From Flavobacterium sp. GSB-24 (GTDB lineage Bacteria; Bacteroidota; Bacteroidia; Flavobacteriales; Flavobacteriaceae): a stretch of DNA of 64,000 nucleotides. The DNA lies in the NCBI RefSeq assembly GCF_027924665.1, contig NZ_AP027043.1, positions 1,860,001-1,924,000 of the forward strand. The letters are read 5' to 3'. Shown here piece by piece: positions 29,813 to 36,996 of the stretch. Made by a program: the position numbers and the translations under genes. The stretch's first letter is position 1. Each line of letters starts with the position of its first letter. The notes beneath the pieces are model-generated. The model did no database searches and was not told where the DNA came from. It saw only the letters and a list, made by a program, of their open reading frames with translations.

Positions 29813-30158
29813 CTAATACTTGTTTTAATTTGTAAATTTTGCTTTTAATGCTATTGATTTTTTCTATTTGATCTTGAGCAATTTCATTATTAAGATATTG
29901 CAAATCTTTAGCTAAAATCACAAGATATTCTGTTTCATTGGCAGAGCCTAAAGCGATGTTGAGAAATTGATTGAATTCTTTGTCGCTATTTCTTCCGCAT
30001 CCTTCACTAATATTAGTTGGAATTGATGAAGAAGCCCTTCTGATCTGACTTGTTAATCCGTATAATTCTTCTTTTGGAAAAAGAGAAGTAATTTTATAGA
30101 TTTCTAAAGTTAAAGAATGACTTAGCTGCCAAATATCATATTTCTTAAAATCTCTCAT
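29802..30158 (-). CDS. Four-helix-bundle protein (S23 / 23S rRNA intervening-sequence family)
   Basis: 118 aa, mostly helical: KYDIWQLSHSLTLEIYKIT, then LTSQIRRASSSIPTNISEGC, the usual signature of the PF05635 family, and LVILAKDLQYL. The family was named from ORFs in 23S rRNA intervening sequences and is related to the Avd accessory protein of diversity-generating retroelements; stand-alone copies have no known function. Here it sits between groS and groL inside imperfect direct repeats, which suggests a mobile or domesticated single-gene unit. No reverse transcriptase is near. Confidence 0.9.
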   Translation of the reverse strand: MRDFKKYDIWQLSHSLTLEIYKITSLFPKEELYGLTSQIRRASSSIPTNISEGCGRNSDKEFNQFLNIALGSANETEYLVILAKDLQYLNNEIAQDQIEKINSIKSKIYKLKQVLVKQ

Positions 30159-30176
30159 TCTTTTTTGGCTTTATGC

Positions 30177-30235
30177 TTTATGCAATAGGCTTTAAGCTTT
30201 TGGTGAAGCCTATAGCTTACGGCTTAAAGCTTACA
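30177..30235. repeat. Right flanking repeat of the four-helix gene
   Basis: TTTATGCAATAGGCTTTAAG and TATAGCTTACGGC, an imperfect direct repeat of 29755-29812. It also has an internal dyad (GCTTTAAGC / GGCTTAAAGC). It ends just before the groS stop codon. Confidence 0.65.
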
Positions 30236-30239
30236 GCAA

Positions 30240-30515
30240 TTAAATTATCGCCAGAATATCATCCTCGCGCATGATTAGATAATCAGTGCCTTCTAATTTT
30301 AATTCAGTTCCGGCATATTTGCCATAAAGAACAGTATCACCAACTTTTACGGTCATTGTATGATCTTTAGATCCGTTTCCTACTGCAACCACAGTTCCTT
30401 TTTGTGGTTTCTCTTTGGCAGTATCTGGAATAAAAATACCTGAGGCAGTTTTCGTTTCGGCTGCAACAGGCTCAATAAGTACGCGGTCTGAAAGCGGTTT
30501 AATGTTTAAAGCCAT
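30240..30515 (-). CDS. groS: Co-chaperonin GroES
   Basis: 10-kDa co-chaperonin lid for GroEL. Seen are [20 protein letters not shown] with the mobile loop [18 protein letters not shown], and the C-terminal [13 protein letters not shown]. 91 aa from ATG 30515, the usual start; the longer frame to 30557 adds a non-conserved, Asn-rich extension. It is first in the groS-(insert)-groL unit. Confidence 0.98.
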   Translation of the reverse strand: MALNIKPLSDRVLIEPVAAETKTASGIFIPDTAKEKPQKGTVVAVGNGSKDHTMTVKVGDTVLYGKYAGTELKLEGTDYLIMREDDILAII

Positions 30516-30604
30516 GATTTTTATATTATTATTAGTTATACATTTTTTAATGTTCAATAAACTTTCAGAAATTGTGCCATGGTGCTAAAACTGACATTAT
30601 TTCT

Positions 30605-30637
30605 TAAAAAAAATGCCAGCTTTGACAGGCTGGCATT
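30605..30637 (-). terminator. Terminator after secG
   Basis: Stem AATGCCAGC / GCTGGCATT with an 8-base loop; on the minus strand it ends in a run of T. It separates secG from groS. Confidence 0.87.
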
Positions 30638-30658
30638 AGATTTTATATCGAGCTGAAA

Positions 30659-31000
30659 TTATTTAGCTGCTGGTGCTGCTGGAGCAGGAGTAGTTCCTTG
30701 CGCTGGTGCAGCTGGTGTATTTACAGGAGCTTCAGTTTTATCAATGATTTTAGAATCAGTATCGCTTAAAGATCCAGAGAAACTTAAGCTAGAAAGTAAA
30801 ATTAACACAATTAGAACGGTCGCTAAAGTCCAAGTACTTTTATCTAAAAAGTCAGTTGTTTTTTGTACTCCTCCTAACATCTGCGTTCCGCTGATAGTAG
30901 AAGACAATCCGCCTCCTTTAGGGTTTTGTACCATAATAACTACGATCAATAGAAAACAAACTATTGTGATTAAAACTAAAAAAATTGAAAATGTGCTCAT
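30659..31000 (-). CDS. secG: Protein translocase subunit SecG
   Basis: Small Sec translocon subunit. Two membrane segments (SIFLVLITIVCFLLIVVIMV and TWTLATVLIVLILLSSLSF) flank the conserved QNPKGGGLSSTISG and MLGGVQKTTDFLDKSTW. The 113-aa length includes a Pro/Ala-rich C-terminal tail (APAAPAQGTTPAPAAPAAK). The gene begins 4 bases after the stop of the upstream TPR-like gene. Confidence 0.95.
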   Translation of the reverse strand: MSTFSIFLVLITIVCFLLIVVIMVQNPKGGGLSSTISGTQMLGGVQKTTDFLDKSTWTLATVLIVLILLSSLSFSGSLSDTDSKIIDKTEAPVNTPAAPAQGTTPAPAAPAAK

Positions 31001-31003
31001 TAC

Positions 31004-32686
31004 TTAATTATTGTTATTGTTATTTTGTTGTAAAATCTTTATATCCGATATGCGGTCTGCAAAGAAAGTAATTTTTTCTGGATATTTCAAAATTAATATT
31101 TCATAAGCTTGAATTGCTTTTGTATATTTCTTTTGTTCCAGATAAACCCTAGCCAGAGTCTCAGTCATCAAATACGAATTATCCTCGGTATTGCTTTCAA
31201 TTTGTACCACCGGCGCGCTGTTTCCAGGTTTAATTGGAGAGATTTTCGGATTGGTTTCGATAAATTTATCGATAATTTCAGCTTTTTTTAGTCTCTCTTC
31301 ATTAATTGACGGCTCTTCTTTTTTGGTTTCAACAGTTGTGTTTTTAATTTCTTCATCTGCCGAAACTTCGTCTGAACGATCAATTGGTTCTGTTCTAGAT
31401 AGTTGAAGCCATTCTTGAAAAGAGTGTTTTTCGTTAAGCGAAAAATCTAAAGGTTTTCCAATTTCTAAATGTTCTTCTGCATTTATTACAGCTTCGGTTC
31501 TCTCTTCTTGAACTTCTTCTTCAGTCGCTGCTGGAATTTCTTCTTGAACTTGTTCTGTGATTTCCTCTTTAGTTTCTTTCAGAATTTCTTCTTTAGTTTC
31601 ATCAGGAATTACAGTTTCAGCTTCCTTAATTGAAGAAAGAATTGATCGTTCAACGGGATTAATTTTAAATTCAGGAATTATCATTTCTTCGATGACACTA
31701 TCATCTTCCTCTTCTTCAGCTGAATTTAAAACTGGCTCTTCAATAATATCAATTTTTGCTTCTTCAGTTTTCGGTTCTTGAGAAGTTGCAGCTTCAGCTT
31801 CTTTAATTGAATTTAAAATCGAACGCTCAATTGCGGGATCAATTTTAGGCTCTTCAACTTTTACAGATTCAGGTGTAGAAGCAGTTTCAGCTCCTCTTAT
31901 TGAACTTAAAATAGAATCTTCAACACGATCAAATTTAGGAACTTCAATATTTGTTGGTTCTGTTATAGTCGGAGTTTTAGTTTCTTCTGTAATATCTAAA
32001 GTTGAATCTTCAATTGTATCAATCTTATTTTCTTCTTCAATTACTGGTTTTTCATAAGTAATTGACTGCGACTCTTTGATCGCACTAAAAATAGAAGGAT
32101 CTATTTCTGGAAGAGCTTTTGGTGTTTCAATTTCTATTGGCTTTTCAAAAGTTACTGTTTGAGCTTCTTTGATTGCCGTAAAAATTGACGGATCTATTTC
32201 TGGAATATTTTTGGTTTCTTCAGATTTTATTGGTTCCTCTATTTTTAAAGGTTCTTCAACTTTTACAAATTGATCTATTGAAGGTGTTTCTGATTCTTTA
32301 ATAGAATTCAAAATAGATTGTTCAAGAGTGTCTGTTTTTACCTCAAGTGCTTTCTGAATTTGCTCTGGCGAAATTATCTCACTGTCAAAAACAGTAATTT
32401 CAAGAAGGTCTCTAAGTTTTTGTTCGTAGAAATCATTTTGAATAGAAGTAAAAGCTTCAGAAGTAATAAAATCAAACAAAACAGAACGATCGGAAGTATG
32501 AGCGGCCGTAACCTTTAATGCATAATTATACTTAAAGCTGTTTTGATTGTAAAGTCCTTTTAATCGCAATGCACGGGCACTTTGAAAATACGGAAATTCA
32601 TTCAAAACACTTCCTAATGCGTCCGCCTGCTTTTCTGTAATAGCTTCCGGTTTGTTCATTAAGTAGGTATAATCAGTAACGTTCAT
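31004..32686 (-). CDS. Acidic repeat protein with C-terminal TPR-like end
   Basis: 560 aa, no signal peptide. The N-terminal ~110 residues are a helical domain (LNEFPYFQSARALRLKGLYN). Residues ~120-360 are a Glu/Pro/Thr-rich region with about six degenerate copies of a S-I-x-x-[SA]-I-[KR]-[EG] unit (for example SILNSIKESET, SIFTAIKEAQT, SILSSIKEAET). The C-terminus has a single TPR-like helix pair (TLARVYLEQKKYTKAIQAYE, LKYPEK), then an Asn run. I do not know its function; it is the Flavobacteria-type ORF between lptE and secG. Repeats could drive length variation. Confidence 0.8.
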   Translation of the reverse strand: MNVTDYTYLMNKPEAITEKQADALGSVLNEFPYFQSARALRLKGLYNQNSFKYNYALKVTAAHTSDRSVLFDFITSEAFTSIQNDFYEQKLRDLLEITVFDSEIISPEQIQKALEVKTDTLEQSILNSIKESETPSIDQFVKVEEPLKIEEPIKSEETKNIPEIDPSIFTAIKEAQTVTFEKPIEIETPKALPEIDPSIFSAIKESQSITYEKPVIEEENKIDTIEDSTLDITEETKTPTITEPTNIEVPKFDRVEDSILSSIRGAETASTPESVKVEEPKIDPAIERSILNSIKEAEAATSQEPKTEEAKIDIIEEPVLNSAEEEEDDSVIEEMIIPEFKINPVERSILSSIKEAETVIPDETKEEILKETKEEITEQVQEEIPAATEEEVQEERTEAVINAEEHLEIGKPLDFSLNEKHSFQEWLQLSRTEPIDRSDEVSADEEIKNTTVETKKEEPSINEERLKKAEIIDKFIETNPKISPIKPGNSAPVVQIESNTEDNSYLMTETLARVYLEQKKYTKAIQAYEILILKYPEKITFFADRISDIKILQQNNNNNN

Positions 32687-32766
32687 TTTTTGTTTGTTTA
32701 ATCGTTTTTTTAGTTTAACTGTTTATTGGTTTTAAAATCAATTAAATGATTTCAACAAATAAAGAA

Positions 32767-33270
32767 TTACCATTTAGCTAATGACTCATTAAAGATATCC
32801 TGCGTAATTCTTTCAAAAATAACTCTGATTGCTTCATTTAAAACAGATCCAGTTGGAAGATCTCTTCCTGGGAAATCATAATAGAATTCAAAAGATTTTT
32901 CAAAATCATCTGTTTCTTTCTTCTTATTAGAGAATCTTACATTAATACGTATAGATAGACGGTTTTGTGCTGCCTGCTGATCTGCAGTTGCTGTCATAGG
33001 AGTTATTCGGTAATCTGTAATTTCTCCTTCGTACTTCAAATCTCCGCCATTACTTACTAAGTTTAAGTTGGTCTGATTCATAATCAAATCCTGTAGGGCC
33101 AATGTGAAAGTCCTGTCGATTCCAGGTTCAACCAAGTCTGCATTATTTTGAAAGAAATTCACCTGAAAGGTTTTTGCATCAATTTTTCCCGTTCCAGTAA
33201 AATTGTAAACAGAACAACCGCTAAAAGTTGTAGCAACTAATAATAGTAAAAGATATTTTAAGTGTTTCAT
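32767..33270 (-). CDS. lptE: LPS-assembly lipoprotein LptE-like
   Basis: Outer-membrane lipoprotein that plugs LptD during LPS insertion. A lipoprotein signal is seen (MKHLKYLLLLLVATTFSGC, lipidated C19) and the mature part fits the Bacteroidota LptE family (DRTFTLALQDLIMNQTNL, then YEGEITDYRITPM, then the C-terminal helix NEAIRVIFERITQDIFN). 167 aa. It lies just after the sigma-54 regulator and before the acidic repeat gene. The symbol rests on family resemblance. Confidence 0.85.
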   Translation of the reverse strand: MKHLKYLLLLLVATTFSGCSVYNFTGTGKIDAKTFQVNFFQNNADLVEPGIDRTFTLALQDLIMNQTNLNLVSNGGDLKYEGEITDYRITPMTATADQQAAQNRLSIRINVRFSNKKKETDDFEKSFEFYYDFPGRDLPTGSVLNEAIRVIFERITQDIFNESLAKW

Positions 33271-33366
33271 TTTATTCTATAAGTATTTCTTCGCCATTCA
33301 GCTGACGCTCGGTCAAAGATATTCATTTCGTTTAAACAATTTCAAGTCTTAACTTCTTTGCAGAAA

Positions 33367-34626
33367 TTAAAGATCAAATTGTTTGATTTTGCGGTATAAT
33401 GTTCTTTCAGAAATTCCTAATTCATCTGCCGCTGCTTTACGTTTTCCTTTGTTTTTTTCTAATGATTTTTTGATCATTTCGATTTCTTTTTGTTCCAAAC
33501 GCAGAATCTCTTCTTCTTCAATTGTCTCGGCAAATAAATAGTTATCATCAGGAATTTGGTAATTTTCTTCTCTAACTGCAGGAGCAGTCATAACAGCTGT
33601 TCTTGGTTCTTCTTCAAAATCAATTTCGCTGTCGTTTTGCTGGTTCCCGTATATTTTCTGAATTAAATTCGGATTAATATCCTGTACTTTAGAAGTACCA
33701 TTTTTCATTAATTCCAAAGTCAGTTTTTTCAAATCATTTAAATCGCTTTTCATGTCAAAAAGGACTTTGTATAAAATGTCTCGCTCGGTACTAAAGTCGC
33801 TTTCTTTTTTACTGTCATTAATAACAGAAGGTAAATTGCTTCCTTCTGCAGGCAGATACGATTTTAAAGTTGCCAGTGTAATGTCACGATTGGTTTCTAA
33901 AACAGAAATCTGTTCAGCGACATTTCGAAGCTGACGAATGTTACCGCTCCATCTGAATTTTTGTAATAACTGAACAGCATCATCGTCTAATTTTAAAGGC
34001 GGCATTTTGTATTTGTGAGCAAAATCGGCCACAAATTTTCTGAATAACAAATGAATATCGTCGTTTCTTTCACGCAAAGGAGGTAAAGTAATTTCGACAG
34101 TACTCAAACGATAGTATAAATCTTCACGGAATTTACCCTTTTCAATAGCATTGAATAAATTCACATTTGTTGCTGCAACAATACGAACATTTGTTTTTTG
34201 AACCTGAGATGAACCCACTTTTATGAATTCACCATTTTCTAAAACACGCAGCAGTCTTACCTGTGTTGTCAATGGTAATTCGCCAACTTCATCTAGAAAT
34301 ATAGTTCCGCCGTCGGCTACTTCAAAATAACCTTCGCGCGTACTTGTAGCGCCTGTAAAAGCTCCTTTTTCGTGTCCGAAAAGTTCACTGTCAATTGTTC
34401 CTTCTGGAATAGCTCCACAGTTTACCGCAATATATTTTCCATGCTTTCTATGTGAAAGCGAATGAATAATTCTTGGAATATTTTCTTTACCAACACCACT
34501 TTCCCCAGTCACCATTACCGAAATATCAGTAGGAGCAACCTGAATGGCTTTTTCGATGGCGCGATTTAATTTTGGATCATTACCAATAATCTCAAATCGT
34601 TGTTTTATTGCTTGAACTGTTTCCAT
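33367..34626 (-). CDS. Sigma-54-dependent AAA+ transcriptional activator
   Basis: 419 aa. The AAA+ domain starts almost at the N-terminus: Walker A GESGVGKE at 41-48, the sigma-54 contact loop GAFTGA at 88-93, Walker B GGTIFLDEVGEL, and LREDLYYRLS-like and RWSGNIRQLRN motifs. A ~120-aa linker leads to a Fis-type HTH (KRKAAADELGISERTLYRKI). There is no receiver or sensory domain, so activity must be controlled in some other way. It was once followed directly upstream by miaB; a GxxExxY gene now lies between. Confidence 0.95.
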   Translation of the reverse strand: METVQAIKQRFEIIGNDPKLNRAIEKAIQVAPTDISVMVTGESGVGKENIPRIIHSLSHRKHGKYIAVNCGAIPEGTIDSELFGHEKGAFTGATSTREGYFEVADGGTIFLDEVGELPLTTQVRLLRVLENGEFIKVGSSQVQKTNVRIVAATNVNLFNAIEKGKFREDLYYRLSTVEITLPPLRERNDDIHLLFRKFVADFAHKYKMPPLKLDDDAVQLLQKFRWSGNIRQLRNVAEQISVLETNRDITLATLKSYLPAEGSNLPSVINDSKKESDFSTERDILYKVLFDMKSDLNDLKKLTLELMKNGTSKVQDINPNLIQKIYGNQQNDSEIDFEEEPRTAVMTAPAVREENYQIPDDNYLFAETIEEEEILRLEQKEIEMIKKSLEKNKGKRKAAADELGISERTLYRKIKQFDL

Positions 34627-34646
34627 TTATTTTTTTTGTTTCTCTT

Positions 34647-34678
34647 TGCCACGAATTTCACTAATTCACACGAATTTT
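34647..34678. repeat. Left terminal inverted repeat of the GxxExxY cassette
   Basis: 32 bases beginning TGCCACGAATTTCACTAATT. They match the inverse complement of 35105-35137 at all but one or two positions. The two repeats enclose the GxxExxY gene tightly (10 bp and 45 bp from it). Confidence 0.85.
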
Positions 34679-34687
34679 GAAATTGGG

Positions 34688-35059
34688 TTAATGAATAACT
34701 CTTTTGTGTTGTAAAGACTTTTTATTAAAGTTAACAATAATTCCTAAATCACTATCTGCCAGCTTTAAATAATTTATTGTTTGAGCAGTATGTTCATCAA
34801 TGATATCTTTAGAAGCTTTTACTTCTAAAATAATTTCATCATACACTACAAAATCAGCATAAAATTTATGTGCTAAAACAATGTCTTTATAATGAATATC
34901 ATATTCTTTTTCACGTTGAAAAGGAATATTGTTCTTTCTAAATTCATATTCCAATGCATCTTTATAAACTATTTCAAGAAGTCCCCCAACAAGGATCCTA
35001 TGAATCTCCATGCAAATGCCTACAATTTTAAAATACTCTTCTTTTCTATATAATTCCAT
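34688..35059 (-). CDS. GxxExxY protein (PD-(D/E)xK-like)
   Basis: 123 aa. It carries the family-defining GLLEIVY (GxxExxY), the following IPFQREKEYDIHYKD, and a nuclease-like core ADFVVYDEIILEVKAS (D, then ExK), which places it in the PDDEXK_3 family; the biochemical role is unknown. It sits between miaB and the sigma-54 activator, in a 32-bp inverted repeat, as a single-gene insert. Two ATG-free bases changes aside, the gene looks intact. Confidence 0.92.
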   Translation of the reverse strand: MELYRKEEYFKIVGICMEIHRILVGGLLEIVYKDALEYEFRKNNIPFQREKEYDIHYKDIVLAHKFYADFVVYDEIILEVKASKDIIDEHTAQTINYLKLADSDLGIIVNFNKKSLQHKRVIH

Positions 35060-35104
35060 AAATTTACTTTTTCCAGCAATTTATTGATTATAAATTATTT
35101 GAAA

Positions 35105-35137
35105 GAAAATTCGTGTAAATTAGTGAAATTCGTGGCA
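35105..35137. repeat. Right terminal inverted repeat of the GxxExxY cassette
   Basis: GAAAATTCGTGTAAATTAGT onward to GGCA, the inverse complement of 34647-34678. It ends 7 bp before the miaB stop codon. Confidence 0.85.
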
Positions 35138-35143
35138 ACAACT

Positions 35144-36589
35144 TTAATTCATTTCACTCAAACCAACCGCTTCGCCTTTTAAAGTTCCTGAAGTACAGCT
35201 TGTGATTTTTACGTTTACGAAATCTCCAATTTTATAATTCTCTTTTGGGAAAACCACTGTTATGCTTTGAGAATTTCTTCCAGAGAATTCATCTTTAGAT
35301 TTTTTAGAAACTTTTTCTACTAAAACTTCAACTGTTTTGCCCACAAATTCCTCACTTCTAAACCAAGCGTGTTTTTGTTGTAAATCAACAATTTCTTGTA
35401 ATCTTCTGGCTTTTGTTTCTTCTTCAACATCATCTTTCATTTTTCTTCCAGCCAAAGTTCCTGGGCGTTCAGAATACGAATACATATAACCGAAATTATA
35501 TTTTACATATTCCATTAAACTCATGGTATCTTGGTGATCCTCTTCTGTTTCCGTTGGGAAACCGGCAATCATATCCTGCGAAATTGATGCATCTGGAACA
35601 ATCGCTCTAATTTTGTCAATCAAAGCCATGTATTCTTCACGTGTATGCAGACGATTCATTTCTTTCAGAATTCTGTTACTTCCAGACTGAACTGGTAAGT
35701 GAATATGTTTACAGATGTTTGGATATTTCGCAATAACGTGCAAAATACTTTCGTGCATATCCTGCGGATTAGAAGTCGAAAATCTAATACGCATTTTAGG
35801 AAAACCAACCGCAACCATTTCTAATAATTGGTCAAAATCGACTGCAGTAGCTTTCTGCATTTCAGATGCATTCACGAAATCTTTTTTCAAACCTCCTCCG
35901 TACCAAAGATAACTGTCCACATTTTGGCCTAAAAGCGTAATTTCTTTAAAACCTTTATTCCATAAATCCTGAATTTCAGCCATAATACTCTGCGGCTCAC
36001 GGCTGCGCTCACGACCGCGCGTAAAAGGTACAACGCAGAAGGTACACATATTATCGCATCCGCGGGTGATCGAAACCAAAGCTGTGATTCCGTTACTCAT
36101 TAAACGAACAGGCGAAATATCTCCGTAAGTTTCTTCTTTTGATAAAATTACATTAATGGCGTCACGTCCTTCTTCAACTTCAGCCAATAAATTTGGAAGA
36201 TCTTTATAAGCATCAGGGCCAACAACAAGATCAACTATTTTTTCTTCTTCCAGAAACTGACTTTTTAAACGCTCGGCCATACAGCCTAAAACACCCACTT
36301 TCATTTTCGGATTCGTGCGTTTTACGGCATTATATTTCTCTAAACGCTTGCGAATAGTCTGTTCAGCCTTATCTCGAATAGAACAGGTGTTAACCAAAAC
36401 CAAATCGGCTTCTTCTAGAACAGAAGTTGTGTTATATCCTCCGTCAGACAAAATGGAAGCTACGACTTCACTGTCCGAAAAATTCATTGCACAGCCGTAA
36501 CTTTCTATAAAAAGTTTTTTAGTATTCTCAGGTTTATTTTCTAAAACAAGACTTTCGCCCTGCTTGCTTTCTTCAATAATCTTTTCCAT
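35144..36589 (-). CDS. miaB: tRNA-2-methylthio-N6-dimethylallyladenosine synthase
   Basis: Radical-SAM methylthiotransferase modifying A37 of tRNAs that read UNN codons. The N-terminal domain has the three iron-sulfur Cys (C33, C69, C103); the radical-SAM CxxxCxxC is C178, C182, C185 in TRGCDNMCTFC; the C-terminal ~65 residues are a TRAM domain (FVGKTVEVLVEKVSKK). 481 aa. It is first in the minus-strand run and divergent from topA. Confidence 0.97.
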   Translation of the reverse strand: MEKIIEESKQGESLVLENKPENTKKLFIESYGCAMNFSDSEVVASILSDGGYNTTSVLEEADLVLVNTCSIRDKAEQTIRKRLEKYNAVKRTNPKMKVGVLGCMAERLKSQFLEEEKIVDLVVGPDAYKDLPNLLAEVEEGRDAINVILSKEETYGDISPVRLMSNGITALVSITRGCDNMCTFCVVPFTRGRERSREPQSIMAEIQDLWNKGFKEITLLGQNVDSYLWYGGGLKKDFVNASEMQKATAVDFDQLLEMVAVGFPKMRIRFSTSNPQDMHESILHVIAKYPNICKHIHLPVQSGSNRILKEMNRLHTREEYMALIDKIRAIVPDASISQDMIAGFPTETEEDHQDTMSLMEYVKYNFGYMYSYSERPGTLAGRKMKDDVEEETKARRLQEIVDLQQKHAWFRSEEFVGKTVEVLVEKVSKKSKDEFSGRNSQSITVVFPKENYKIGDFVNVKITSCTSGTLKGEAVGLSEMN

Positions 36590-36712
36590 TGTAAAATTTC
36601 AAAGTGCAAAGATAGCGTAAATACGATCATATGACAAGATGGCAGAGGAGAAATTTTAGATTTTAGATTGCAGATTGAAAGAATAAAAAAAAAGCTTTAG
36701 CTTTTTTTACGT

Positions 36713-36797
36713 AAAATCTAAAATCTAAAATCTAAAATCTAAAATCTAAAATCTAAAATCTAAAATCTAAAATCTAAAATCTAAAATCTAAAATCTA
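36713..36797. repeat. Tandem heptamer array (AAAATCT)n
   Basis: About twelve head-to-tail copies of AAAATCT without visible interruption, ending at CTATCCCGAGG. Such arrays are prone to slippage. It lies midway between the divergent miaB and topA starts, about 200 bp from topA. Confidence 0.9.
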
Positions 36798-36970
36798 TCC
36801 CGAGGCTTCGGAACTAAAATTTAAAAGCACATTTAATAGGTCATAATCGATTAAAAGTTATACCTATATATATTATCGAGATTATTACAGATAAATCTGC
36901 AATTTTAAGTTTCATAATATCAAAATACTTCAAAAATTCATTAGCAAGGTTAATATTTAAAAAAAATAGA

Positions 36971-36978
36971 TACTTTTG
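36971..36978 (+). promoter_or_regulatory. Candidate -7 element of topA
   Basis: TACTTTTG matches the Bacteroidota -7 pattern TAnnTTTG and ends 18 bases before the topA ATG. No convincing -33 TTTG was found at the proper spacing, so this is tentative. Confidence 0.35.
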
Positions 36979-36996
36979 TTGCAGAAAAATAGAGCA

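Larger units (their letters stand above)
36590..36996. other. Divergent promoter region of miaB and topA
   Basis: 407 bp, no gene. From left to right it holds TTTTAGATTG units, the palindrome AAAAAGCTTTAGCTTTTT near 36688-36707, the heptamer array at 36713-36797, a partial inverted copy of the CCCGAGGCTTCGG repeat, and then AT-rich DNA leading to the topA start. Confidence 0.6.

Noticed and set aside
29802..30158. Four-helix gene as part of a diversity-generating retroelement
   Set aside because: No reverse transcriptase, template repeat or variable-repeat target in the window.
36713..36797. Heptamer array as a CRISPR-like array
   Set aside because: Period 7 with no spacers; a simple tandem repeat.
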